A stretch of 64,000 nt of DNA from Elusimicrobiota bacterium (GTDB taxonomy: Bacteria; Elusimicrobiota; Elusimicrobia; UBA1565; UBA9628), in NCBI GenBank assembly GCA_023213235.1, contig CP096137.1, forward strand, positions 135,587 to 199,586, given 5' to 3'. The position numbers were made by a program, and so were the translations under genes. Positions 54,216-62,782 of this stretch are shown one piece after another. Positions within the stretch are counted from its first letter, which is position 1, and each line of letters begins with the position of its first letter. A model generated the notes under the pieces. It searched no databases. It saw only the letters and a program-made list of their open reading frames with translations, and was not told the DNA's origin.

Positions 54216-55605
54216 CTAGGGATCGAAGGTCCAGACGGCGGACTTGCCGGTCGAGCCGGCGACGGCGACGACGAGCTCCTTGCGGCCGGGCTCGGCCTCG
54301 ACGAGCGCGAAGCCGGGCGAGGAGCCGCCGAGCTCGGCCTTCCACGCGGTCTCGAAGGCGACGCCGGTCCACGTCTTGGCGTGGATCTCGCCGCCGTTGA
54401 ACAATCCGAACGGGTTGGCCAGGCCGCCGAGCATCGCGAGGTTGCGCACGATGTAGAGGTTGGCGAAGCCCTTCTCGCCGTACGTCGCGAGCATGGGGGG
54501 TGGAACTCGAGCATCTTGTCGTGCCAGCGCACGCGGTTCGGGCTCTGCCCGAAGCCCTCGGCGGAGCGCCAGTGACCGTTGGCGAACTGCACGCGCAGGC
54601 TGTTGACGCTCGTGAGGTAGAGAGCCGCGGGCTCGCCGGCCTCGTCGACCTGGGCATAGGAAAAGCCGTAGATCCAGTCGGCGCGCTTCGGATTGAGCTT
54701 CGGGCGCCCCTGCTGATACTTGCCGTCCTTCCAGACGAGCGGGTACACCGCGCCGAACGGGAAGGTCTTGTCGTCCTGGATCTGCTGGGACGCGACGACG
54801 CGGGCCCCCTTGCCGTCCTGGTGCGCGCGCACGAGAAACGGCAGGTCCGCGGACTTCGTCCACTGCGCGCCGTCGAGCTTGTAGACGTAGGTCTCGAGGC
54901 GGCGAAACTGCTCGTTGAAGACGGAGACGAACAGCTCGTCGCGGCCGTCGCCGTCGAGATTCGCGGCCTCGAGGGACATGATCTTGACGCCCGTGCCCTG
55001 GACCTTGGCGTGAGCGAGGGGCTTGTGCTCGGCGGCGGGATAGGGATAGAGGTAGAAGGAGTTCTCCTCGGAGACGACGACCTGCCGGCCGGAGCCGTCG
55101 AAGTTGCCGACGACGAGTCCCGTCGCGACGAAGGGGAGGGCGGCGCCGCGCGTGCGGGGGCGCGCCGCTGGTCGTCGCCGGGACGGACGACCTGCGCCGG
55201 CTGCGGATTGCCCGTCGGCGGGATGTAGGACGGGGCGATCGCGTTCGCCGGGATCGACGCCTGCGGCGGCGGGGGAGGCGTGAAGGCGAGCAGCCGCGCG
55301 CGGGAGCCGACCGTCACCTGCGGAAGCGGGGCCGGGAAGGAGCCGACCGACATCTTCTCCATCACGGAATCGATCTTGCCCTCGGCGACGACGCTCTCGG
55401 ACTTGCCGAGCTCCTCGCCGGTGATCGGATGCTTGATGCTCTCGCCCTCGCTGTAGACCTGAAAGCCCCGGCCGGGAGCGGCCCCGTCGGCTGAGCCGTA
55501 ATCGAGCCAGACCTGGGAGCCTTGCGTCTTGACGACGTAGCCCTTGGCGGCGGGCGCGGCGGCGGCGGTCACGACGAGAAACAGGGGGAGAACGGAGGCG
55601 ATCAT
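54216..55605 (-). CDS. Secreted FlgT-like and VCBS/FG-GAP-repeat protein (two frameshifts)
   Basis: About 463 residues after correction. Signal peptide MIASVLPLFLVVTAAAAPAA. Residues 20-95 (KGYVVKTQGSQVWLDYGSADGAAPGRGFQVYSEGESIKHPITGEELG) resemble the FlgT C-terminal or curli-assembly-type domain. After a Pro-rich linker come FG-GAP-like calcium-binding repeats: LVVGNFDGSGRQVVV, AANLDGDGRDELFVSVF, and VRNLAMLGGLANPFGLFNGG. These are found in bacterial surface or periplasmic beta-propellers. One base each is missing at 55156-55160 and 54495-54500. TAGGCT lies six bases before the ATG. The unit runs toward trmL. Confidence 0.65.
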
Positions 55606-55611
55606 TTCCAG

Positions 55612-55637
55612 AGCCTATCAAATTTCTTTGCTAGAAT
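55612..55637. promoter_or_regulatory. Divergent promoters of the VCBS gene and the gene at 55645
   Basis: The 39-base gap holds TAGGCT on the minus strand (55617 to 55612, six bases before the ATG at 55605) and GCTAGAAT on the plus strand (hexamer 55632-55637, seven bases before the GTG at 55645). Confidence 0.55.
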
Positions 55638-55644
55638 CGCCGCC

Positions 55645-56908
55645 GTGGCCACCGTCTATCCGTCCGCCCGCACGGGCACCGCGCAGGACCTGATGCGCGT
55701 GGTGACGAAGGCCTATGAGAACCGCCTCGCGGCCGACGGAACCGTTCTTCCCCGCAAGACCGAGGCCCAGCGCCGCCTCCTCGAGCCCGTGACCCGCCTC
55801 GGCGGGATGATGATCGCCCTCGTCATGGAGCTCGTCCCGGCGGACTGGACCGTCGCCTTCCATAATAAGCTGTTCCTGGGGCTGGCGGGGGGCGCACCTA
55901 CCCGTTCGACGCCGAGGCCCCGGCCCTGCGCGCCGCGCGCGCGCTGGCGGAGAGGCTCGAGCGCGAGGCCGGGACCCCGCCGGCCCTGCTCGCCGCGATC
56001 TCGCACCCGCCCGTCATGGGGGACCTCGCGCACCTGAACTTCGAGCTCGTCCGCCACTCGACCTTGGCCCTGCGCGCGGTGCGCGGGCGCCCGTGCCGTC
56101 CGCGCCTCGTCGTGGCGATCGACCCCTTCGCGCTCGACACGATCACCGTCGCCGAGGAAGGCGTCTACGCCGGCTACATGGGGAATTTCCACCTCGGCAT
56201 CGACCGCCTGGCGCTCGGCCGCGGGCACCCCGGCCCCGCGATGTCCCCGCACACGCGCTGGGACCGCATGCCGCTGCGGCTGTTCCGCTGGCTCGGCGAA
56301 GGCCGCGAGGTGGGCATGGTGCTGTCCGGAGGCGTGCCCGCCACGGGCCGCGTGCTCTACGGCGTGCGCGAGTGGGCGCGACGCGCGCGGTCGCAAAGCC
56401 CTCTGCGCGCCCGGCCCGCCGAGGCGCTCGCGCGTCTGCGAGCCCACCCCGCGTTCCGCAAGTTCGAGTCCGCGGCGGCCGCGCACGTGCCGCTGCCGCG
56501 CGGCCCTGGCGCCTGCTCGAGGCCTGGCTGATGACGGCCTCCGCCTGCCTCCTGCCCGGCGAGACGGCCGAGACCGCCGCGCGCGTCGAGCTCGAGTGCC
56601 TCGACGTGCCGGCCGCCGCGCGCGAGTCCCTGCTCGCCGAGCTGCATCGCGACACGACGCGCGAGACGCCGTCTCGCCGGCGCCTGTTCCGCCTGCTCGT
56701 CGGACGCGCCGCGCGCCGCCGGCCGCTCCTCCTGCTGCCCATCGTCCACTCGTCCTCGCCGCTCGGCGTGACCGAGCGCGAGGCCTGGGGGATCGTGCGC
56801 GTCGGCCCCGGCCGCGTGCGCGTCGTGCGGGCCTCGGCGCCGGAGCGGGCCGAGGAGATGAGCTCCGACGAGCTCGCGGAGACCTTCGTCGAGGAGCACT
56901 TCGCGTGA
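55645..56908 (+). CDS. Unknown cytoplasmic protein (two frameshifts)
   Basis: About 421 residues after correction; I do not recognise the family. The N-terminal part is helical (TAQDLMRVVTKAYENRLAADG, LGGMMIALVMELVPADW); the centre has a strand-rich piece LVVAIDPFALDTITVAEEGVYAGYMGNFHLGIDRLALGRGHPGPAMSPH; the C-terminal half is VVHSSSPLGVTEREAWGIVRVGPG-type. One base is missing in each of the runs 55887-55892 and 56504-56506. GTG start, TAGAAT seven bases upstream. The stop overlaps the next start as GTGA, so it is expressed with the DDAH-like hydrolase. Confidence 0.6.
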
Positions 56909-57807
56909 GCGCCAACTTATACCGCACGATCTCCGACCTCAAGGGCTTCTCGCTGCGCAACTGCCCGCCGATGCCCGAGCCGTCGGGCGTGCTCATGTGC
57001 CCGCCGGACCACTTCCAGGTCTTGGCCGTCAAGAATCCCTACATGAGCCGGCACGTCGGCGCCGTCGACGTCGAGAAGGCGCGCCGGCAGTGGGACGAGC
57101 TCGTCGCCGCGTTCGAGAAGGCCGGCTGCCCCGTGCGCCTGGTCGAGGCCACGCCCGGGCTCGAGGACATGGTCTTCACCGCGAACTCCTCGCTCGCGGG
57201 CACGCGCCCCGACGGAGAGAAGGTCGCGCTGATTTCCTCGATGCGCCACGCCTCGCGCCGCCGCGAGACCGAGGCGTTCGAGGCCTGGTACGAGCGCAAC
57301 GGCTACCGCGTCGCGCGCCTGAAGTCCGGCGGCCACGAGACCTTCGAGGGCTCCGGCGACGCCGTGTGGCACCCGGGCAAGCGCCTGCTCTGGGGCGGCC
57401 ACGGCTTCCGCACCGATCCCGCGATGTTCGAGCAGGTCGCCGAGACGTTCAAGACCCCGGTCATCTTGCTCAAGCTCGTCAACGAGCGCTTCTACCACCT
57501 CGACACCTGCTTCTGCCCGCTGACGCCCGAGGCGGTCCTCGTCTACCCGTCGGCCTTCGACGCGGCCTCGCTCGAGCTCATCCTCAAGATCTTCCCGATC
57601 GTCGTCACCTGCTCCGAGGCCGACGCCGTCGCGCGCATGGCCTGCAACGCGGCCGTGTGGCGCTCGAAGACGGCGATCATCCAGAAGGGCGCGACCGTCG
57701 CCGTCGGCCACATGAAGGCGATGGGCCTCGACGTCGTCGAGGTCGACACCTCCGAGTTCGTGAAGTCGGGCGGCAGCGTGTACTGCATGAAGCAGTACCT
57801 CTTCTGA
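56905..57807 (+). CDS. Dimethylargininase/arginine-deiminase-family hydrolase
   Basis: A 300-residue protein of the amidinotransferase fold. The substrate-binding SSMRHASRRRETEAF near residue 113, the FEGSGDAVW (Glu/Asp) near 148, the catalytic His in FYHLDTCFCPL near 197 and the nucleophilic Cys in KSGGSVYCMKQYLF near the C-terminus form the Cys-His-Glu triad. DDAH-type proteins hydrolyse methylarginine or related guanidines; the ADI or ornithine-forming variant is possible. GTG start. Its TGA shares one base with the ATG of the following gene. Confidence 0.85.
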   Translation: MSANLYRTISDLKGFSLRNCPPMPEPSGVLMCPPDHFQVLAVKNPYMSRHVGAVDVEKARRQWDELVAAFEKAGCPVRLVEATPGLEDMVFTANSSLAGTRPDGEKVALISSMRHASRRRETEAFEAWYERNGYRVARLKSGGHETFEGSGDAVWHPGKRLLWGGHGFRTDPAMFEQVAETFKTPVILLKLVNERFYHLDTCFCPLTPEAVLVYPSAFDAASLELILKIFPIVVTCSEADAVARMACNAAVWRSKTAIIQKGATVAVGHMKAMGLDVVEVDTSEFVKSGGSVYCMKQYLF

Positions 57808-58697
57808 TGCGCCTCGCCGCGGCACTCCTGCTGGCCGCTCCGTGCGCGGCCCTGTCCCCCGAGACCGGCCTCTCGACGAAGACCGAGGCCGAGTTCGCGC
57901 GCATCGAGGCGTCCGCCTCCGCGAGCCCGACGGCGCGGCGCCTGCTCGCCGCGACGCGAGGCGTGCCGCGGCGCGAGGCGCGGCACACCGGCCTGCGCGA
58001 CCCGATCGTCGCGCGCGGCGGGGACAAGCCGGAGCTCGTCTTCGACGCGGCGCGCCTGGAGGGCGTGACGGAGATCGAGGCCGAGCTGCTCCTGATGCTC
58101 AACCTCGCCCGCGCCGAGCTGGCGTTCCCGATTCCCGTCGTCGAGGCCGAGCAGGCGGCGTGGCAGAAGGCCTTGCTCTTCGCCGCCGAGCGCGGCGCGC
58201 AGGACAAGGCGTTCGGCGAGAGGCTCGCCGAGCTCGTTCGCGTCCAGGGCGCCCGCGCGCGCTCCATCGAGCGCACGGCGCTGACGCCGAAGACGCCGTG
58301 GGAGCCGTCGGAGATTCCGGTGCTCGCGCTGCCGAACGCGTTCCTTGACCGCGCGGGCCTGCTGCTCCACGAGCTCGAGGCCGACCCGCAGCGCTTCTAC
58401 CGCACGCTCGAGACCGGCACGGCGTGGCCGCCGGGGACCGTGCGCCTCTCCGAGGTCGAGGACCTGTTCGCGCTGCGCGCCAAGGAACTCGCCGCGCTGA
58501 CGCGTCCGCCCGAGGGTCCCTACGCGACGCTCGGCGGCCGCCGCTATCCGGCGCCGCTCGTGCGCGCCGCGTTCCTGCTCAAGGGGACGGGCAAGGTCGA
58601 GTCGCTGCGGGAGTCGCTCGAGGCCTACGACACCGTCGGCCTCGCCTCCGCGCGCATCGCGATCAACCGCTGGCGCCGCGCGGTCCCGAAAAAGTGA
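57807..58697 (+). CDS. Secreted protein of unknown function
   Basis: A 296-residue protein. MRLAAALLLAAPCAALS is a signal peptide, with a possible lipobox variant (LAAPC). The rest is a helical, charged region with repeated Glu/Arg pairs (EAEFARIEASASASPTARRLLAATRG, LLLMLNLARAELAFPIPVVEAEQAAWQK). I see no known motif. It overlaps the previous gene by one base and the rlmM start by four, so the four genes from 55645 are one operon. Confidence 0.6.
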   Translation: MRLAAALLLAAPCAALSPETGLSTKTEAEFARIEASASASPTARRLLAATRGVPRREARHTGLRDPIVARGGDKPELVFDAARLEGVTEIEAELLLMLNLARAELAFPIPVVEAEQAAWQKALLFAAERGAQDKAFGERLAELVRVQGARARSIERTALTPKTPWEPSEIPVLALPNAFLDRAGLLLHELEADPQRFYRTLETGTAWPPGTVRLSEVEDLFALRAKELAALTRPPEGPYATLGGRRYPAPLVRAAFLLKGTGKVESLRESLEAYDTVGLASARIAINRWRRAVPKK

Positions 58698-59643
58698 ACC
58701 TCCACCTGTGTCAGACGGGCTACGAGGCCTTCCTCGTCAAGGAACTCGGCGCCGGCGCCAAGCGGCTCTCCGACGGGCTCGTCGAGGGCGGCGAGGCGAC
58801 GGAGACCTGCTTCGCGCATCTGACGCTCAAGGACCCCGTCCCCGCCGAGGGCAAGTCGCTCAACGCCTTGGCCGGGGCGATCGCGGACTTCTTCGGCGCG
58901 TCGGCCCGCGAGGAGCGCTTCGAGGGCCCGTGGCCGTTCTGCGTCGAGAGCGCGGCCGACCCCGGCCTCGGGCGCCGAGCGAAGACTTTGGCCGAGGAGA
59001 CGTTGGCGCGCGTGAAGTCGCGCATGGGACGCGTGGCCAAGCTGGCGGCGCCGGGGCGGCCCGGAAGCGGGCCGGCGCGCGGCCTGTTCATATACCTCGA
59101 GAGCGGCGAGCGCGCGCTCGTGACGCGCGAGGCGTTCGCCGGCGGGCAGAAGCGCATGGGCGACGACCCGCAGGCGCCGTCGCGCTCGTACCTCAAAGCG
59201 GAGGAAGCCTACGGCGTGCTGGGGCGGCAGCCGCTGGCCGGCGACACGGTCGTCGATCTCGGCGCGGCCCCCGGCGGCTGGAGCTACAGCGCGGCCAAGC
59301 GCGGCGCGGTCGTGATGGCCGTCGACAACGGCCCGCTCAAGGGCGGCGCCGTGCGCGACAACGTCCTGCACCGCGCCGAGGACGCGTTCAAGTTCGTCCC
59401 CGCGCAGCCCGTCGACTGGCTGTTCTGCGACATGGTCGAGGACCCCGACCGCATCGCGGACCTGCTCCAGGGCTGGCTCGAGCGCGGCTGGTGCCGCCGC
59501 TTCGTCGTGAACCTCAAGTTCGGGCGGCACGACCCGCTGCGCGTCCTCGATCGCGCGCGCGCCTTCGGCCCCGCTGCGCGATCCTGCGCGTGCGCCACCT
59601 CTACCACGACCGCGAGGAGCTCACCTCGTCGGAGAGGTCTTGA
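58694..59643 (+). CDS. rlmM: 23S rRNA C2498 2'-O-ribose methyltransferase RlmM (one-base frameshift)
   Basis: About 316 residues after correction. Its blocks line up with E. coli RlmM as I recall it: LHLCQTGYEAFLVKEL at the start, APSRSYLKAEEAYGVL near residue 160 (RSxxKxxEA), VVDLGAAPGGWSYSAAKRG near 190, VMAVDNGPLKGG, DWLFCDMVEDPDRIADLLQGWLERGWCRRFVVNLK near 250, and LYHDREELTS at the end. The Lys and Asp residues form the 2'-O-methyltransferase K-D-K-E set. One C is missing at 59569-59572. RlmM is best known from Gammaproteobacteria. GTG start. Confidence 0.85.
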
Positions 59644-59662
59644 AAGCGGGTCCGGGCGCGGC

Positions 59663-59668
59663 TATACT
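59663..59668 (+). promoter_or_regulatory. -10 box TATACT of the Lys-rich protein gene
   Basis: GGCTATACT ends six bases before the ATG at 59675. It is the same extended -10 as at 9144 and 9809. Confidence 0.6.
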
Positions 59669-59674
59669 AAAGCC

Positions 59675-60046
59675 ATGAGACAGCCACGATTTCTCCTCGC
59701 GTTCCTCGGCCTGCTGGGCCTCTCGATCATCCTGCCGTACGCTCCCGCCCGCGCCGACGACTCCCTCGTCCTCGAGGAGGGCGACAAGCCCGCCAAGAAG
59801 CCCGCGAAAAAGAAGAAGAAGGGCTACGACTACGACAAATCGAAGTACAAGTCGAAGATCGAGGAGCCCACGGGGTCTTACCGCTTCAACGAGAAGGGCG
59901 AGCCTCTCTACGGCGAGCCGAAGAAGAAGCCCGCCGCGAAGAAAAAGAAGAAGAGCGAGCCCCCGGAGGTCGATCCTCTCGCCCCCGAAGCCTGCGGCGG
60001 TGAGACGTCCTGCCTCGAGAAGAAGTCCGACGCCGACGCGCTGTAA
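59675..60046 (+). CDS. Small secreted Lys-rich protein
   Basis: A 123-residue protein with a signal peptide (RFLLAFLGLLGLSIILPYAPARA), then an acidic-basic mosaic with PAKKPAKKKKKGYDYDKSKYKSK and KKKPAAKKKKKSEPPEVDP tracts, and a C-terminal CGGETSCLEKK with two Cys. It is disordered-looking and cationic, so it may bind anionic surfaces such as LPS, peptidoglycan or DNA in the periplasm. No family recognised. Leaderless. Confidence 0.6.
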   Translation: MRQPRFLLAFLGLLGLSIILPYAPARADDSLVLEEGDKPAKKPAKKKKKGYDYDKSKYKSKIEEPTGSYRFNEKGEPLYGEPKKKPAAKKKKKSEPPEVDPLAPEACGGETSCLEKKSDADAL

Positions 60047-60052
60047 GGCGGC

Positions 60053-61585
60053 CTAAGCCGCCGGCGGTCCCGACTTCGGCAGACGCGCGACGAAGCGCGC
60101 CCCTTTCCCCGGCTCGCTCTCGACGCGGATCGAGCCGCCGTGCGCCTCGACGATGCCCTTGCAGATCGCCAGGCCGAGGCCCGTGCCCGGCGTCTTGCGC
60201 GTGATCGGGTCGCCCGCGCGGTAGAACTTCTCGAAGAGCCGCGCCTGGTCCTTCTTGGAGACGCCCGGCCCCTCGTCGAGGACTCCGAGCTCCACGTCGG
60301 CCCCCTGCGGGGCGGCGGCCAAGGTGACGGTCCCGCCCTCCGGCGTGTACTTGAGCGCGTTGCCGGCGAGGTTGACGAGCAGGCGATACAGCTGCTCGGG
60401 ATCGCCGCGCAGCGTCTCGGCGCCGGGGCGGACGTCGAGCGCGAAGCGGGCCTTGGACTTGTGCTCCTTGAAGAGGGCGGCGATCCGCGAGAACAGGCTC
60501 CGGACGTCGACGTCCGCGGGCTCCATGTCGATGCCGCCCGACTCGATGCGCGCGATGTCGAGGAAGTCGCCGACCATCTGCCCGAGGCGCGTCGACTCGT
60601 CGACCATGATCTGCAGGTACTCGGCCTTCTTGGCCGGGTCCAGCTCGTCGCCGAAATCGCGGATCGTCTCGGCGAAGCCTTTGATCGCGGTCAGAGGCGT
60701 GCGCAGCTCGTGGCTGACGAGCGCCGTGAACTCCGACTTCATGCGCTCGACCTCCTTGCGCCGCGTGATGTCGCGGAAGGAGCGCACGATCGCGAACGGG
60801 TGGCCGTCCTCGGCTTTGAGCAAGGTGAAGGCGCCCTCGAGCGCGATGCGGGTGCCGTCCTTGCGCAGGCGCTCGGTTTCCACCGAGAGCTTGTAGCCGC
60901 GCTGCAGCACTTCGGCGATCACGGATTTGATCTGCTCCATGCGCTCCGCGGGGATGAGGAAGTCTCCGCGCCGGCCGATCACCTCCTCGGGACGCCAGCC
61001 GAGCAAGTCGGCCGCCCCCTCGTTCCACGTCATGATCACGTGCTCGAGATCGGTCACGAAGATCGCCTCGGAGGACTGGTCGAGGACCGCGGCCGCGATC
61101 GCGCGGCGCTGGAGCGTGTCCTGGATCATGCGCGCGTTGCGCAGGTGACGCGCGATCTCGACGAGCGAGCCCTCGCGCTCGGCGTCGAGGGGCTCCGCGC
61201 TCAAGCGGCCGAAGACCACGCAGCCGGTGACGATCGCCTTTTCGGCGGTCAGGCGCATGAGAGGAGCGGCTTCCCAGCCGCGCTTGCCGTCGTCGCTGAC
61301 GACGATGCGCTTCTCCTCGAAGGCGCGCGCGAGCAGGGCCGCCTCCGCCGCGCGCGCGGAGTCGTCGCTCAGGCGCTTGTCGGCGTGGCGGTAGGCGGGG
61401 GCCGGAGCGCCGCGCTCGTCGACGATGTGCACCGCGATCGACTGCGCGCCCATCAGCGCCATCGCGGCGTGGCCGGCCTCGGCGATCGAGGCGGCGAACG
61501 GGCGGTCCCCGAACAGGGCCACCGACATCCTGTTGAGCAGCACGAGGCGCTGGTAGCGAAGCGCCATCAACGAGGAGTCGGTCAT
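60053..61585 (-). CDS. GAF-PAS sensor histidine kinase
   Basis: A 510-residue soluble-looking kinase without clear membrane helices. Residues 15-160 are a GAF-type domain; 165-280 a PAS domain (EAIFVTDLEHVIMTWNEGAADLLGW, then RSFRDITRRKEVE); HisKA with ALVSHELRTPLTAIKGF (His near 300); HATPase with NLAGNALKYTPEGGTVTL (N box), DEGPGVSKKDQARLFEKFYR (G1/F box) and GTGLGLAICKGIVEAHGG (G2 box). Starts at ATG 61585, with TAGAAT seven bases upstream. No regulator is adjacent; partners may be the regulators at 48587 or 53814. Confidence 0.93.
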   Translation of the reverse strand: MTDSSLMALRYQRLVLLNRMSVALFGDRPFAASIAEAGHAAMALMGAQSIAVHIVDERGAPAPAYRHADKRLSDDSARAAEAALLARAFEEKRIVVSDDGKRGWEAAPLMRLTAEKAIVTGCVVFGRLSAEPLDAEREGSLVEIARHLRNARMIQDTLQRRAIAAAVLDQSSEAIFVTDLEHVIMTWNEGAADLLGWRPEEVIGRRGDFLIPAERMEQIKSVIAEVLQRGYKLSVETERLRKDGTRIALEGAFTLLKAEDGHPFAIVRSFRDITRRKEVERMKSEFTALVSHELRTPLTAIKGFAETIRDFGDELDPAKKAEYLQIMVDESTRLGQMVGDFLDIARIESGGIDMEPADVDVRSLFSRIAALFKEHKSKARFALDVRPGAETLRGDPEQLYRLLVNLAGNALKYTPEGGTVTLAAAPQGADVELGVLDEGPGVSKKDQARLFEKFYRAGDPITRKTPGTGLGLAICKGIVEAHGGSIRVESEPGKGARFVARLPKSGPPAA

Positions 61586-61592
61586 CGGGCGT

Positions 61593-61604
61593 ATTCTATA
61601 TAAT
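61593..61604. promoter_or_regulatory. Overlapping divergent -10 boxes, histidine kinase and small membrane protein
   Basis: TAGAAT on the minus strand (61598 to 61593) lies seven bases before the kinase ATG at 61585. TATAAT on the plus strand (61599-61604) lies 13 bases before the ATG at 61618, which has GGGGGAA just upstream. Confidence 0.5.
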
Positions 61605-61617
61605 GCCGGGGGAACGC

Positions 61618-61851
61618 ATGAGATTCGAACGGATCCGCTGGCTGCTCTTGCCCGTCGCGGCGATCGCCGGGGCGCTCGCGTTCTACCGCGCGACGCCCGC
61701 GCGGCTGGCGACGGCCTGCGTGTGCGGCCTGGCGTGGTACGGCCTCTCGCGCGGCAAGATACACTCGCTCGACCGCGAGCGCTTCATGGGCGGCAAACTC
61801 GGCGCCGCGCTGCGCTACTGGAAGAAGAGGAGTTCGGCCGCGAACTTGTAG
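61618..61851 (+). CDS. Small membrane protein
   Basis: A 77-residue protein with two hydrophobic helices (WLLLPVAAIAGALAF, LATACVCGLAWYGLS) and a basic end. I start it at 61618 because of the SD-like GGGGGAA; the ATG at 61603 overlaps the -10. It overlaps the convergent gene end at 61815 by 37 bases, which is unusual, so the call is modest. Confidence 0.4.
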   Translation: MRFERIRWLLLPVAAIAGALAFYRATPARLATACVCGLAWYGLSRGKIHSLDRERFMGGKLGAALRYWKKRSSAANL

Positions 61852-62645
61852 TCCGGGTCGTCGAACGCGACGATCTTGGAGCCGACGATCCGCTTGCCCT
61901 GCTCGACGAGGTAGGCCGTGCGCTTGGCTAGACGCGCTTCGATGTCCTCGCGCGTCTTGGCGATGAAGCCGACGCAGCCGAGCTCGGCGCCCACGTAGAC
62001 GAGGATCCACGGCTTGGGCGTCTGCACGACCGTCACGCCGGACTTGGCGATCAGGCCCGGGTCGAGGTCGTCGCCGGGCTTGAGCACGCGCAGCTGCGTC
62101 TCCTTCTCGCGCGAGGCCTCGGGCTTGACGAGGTAGAGGATCGAGTAGGTCGGCAGCAGGTACTCGAGGTTGACGACGTTCGAGGCCACGGGCGTCAGGC
62201 CCGCCGCGCGCAGCGCGGACTGCGCGAGCGCCATGTTGGCGCGCAAGCCCGCATCGTCCTTCGGCGGGAACTGCATCGGATCGGCGCGAAAGGCGCGGAT
62301 GACGCGCCCGTCGGCGGTCTTGTACGGGAGGGTGAAGAGCTTGTCCTTCCATTCGGGAACGCCGGGCGTCACGCCCGCGGCGCGCAGCGCGGAGGACCAG
62401 CGCGCGGCGGCTTCCTCGAACTGCTCCTTCGTGTCGGCGTACCCGAACAGGACGTCCTTCCCGGCCTGCAGCAGCATGTGCCCGGATGTGATCACATCGG
62501 CCGGCACCGCCGCCGGCGCGGCGATCGCGGCGCGCTGCTCGTTCATCGCGCGCAGCTGGGCGGCGCTCGTGAACTCGAAGGCCGGAAGCCCGGTCTGGGC
62601 CGAGGCCGGAACGGCGAACAGGCACGCGAGGAGGAGGTGTCTCAT
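61815..62645 (-). CDS. Secreted protein of unknown function
   Basis: A 276-residue protein with signal peptide MRHLLLACLFAVPASAQ. The mature part starts with the helical TSAAQLRAMNEQRAAIAAP and continues with a mixed fold (LFGYADTKEQFEEAAARWSSAL, VEYLLPTYSILYLVKPEAS, and WILVYVGAELGCVGFIAKTREDIEARLAKRTAYL). No known motif. ATG at 62645 with GCTAGAAT seven bases upstream. A palindromic repeat separates it from the permease gene. Confidence 0.6.
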   Translation of the reverse strand: MRHLLLACLFAVPASAQTGLPAFEFTSAAQLRAMNEQRAAIAAPAAVPADVITSGHMLLQAGKDVLFGYADTKEQFEEAAARWSSALRAAGVTPGVPEWKDKLFTLPYKTADGRVIRAFRADPMQFPPKDDAGLRANMALAQSALRAAGLTPVASNVVNLEYLLPTYSILYLVKPEASREKETQLRVLKPGDDLDPGLIAKSGVTVVQTPKPWILVYVGAELGCVGFIAKTREDIEARLAKRTAYLVEQGKRIVGSKIVAFDDPDYKFAAELLFFQ

Positions 62646-62652
62646 ATCCGCG

Positions 62653-62658
62653 ATTCTA
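62653..62658 (-). promoter_or_regulatory. -10 box TAGAAT of the secreted-protein gene
   Basis: GCTAGAAT on the minus strand ends seven bases before the ATG at 62645. Confidence 0.55.
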
Positions 62659-62701
62659 GCATACGTATAGGCCAATGGGCCTATTGTCAGTATGGGACAT
62701 A

Positions 62702-62779
62702 TGGTGTCAGGCCTTGCACTCTTGCAAAGTCGTGCCGGCGCCCACGTCGGACTTTGCAAGAGTGCAAGGCCTGACACCA
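62702..62779. repeat. GGTGTCAGGCC palindromic repeat
   Basis: Arms 62702-62731 and 62750-62779 are 30-base perfect inverse complements around an 18-base loop. After GGTGTCAGGCC comes the near-doubled word TTGCACTCTTGCAAAG. It lies after the permease stop (62783, minus strand) and before the promoter of the next minus-strand gene, so this copy is not at a convergent junction. Confidence 0.92.
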
Positions 62780-62782
62780 ACT

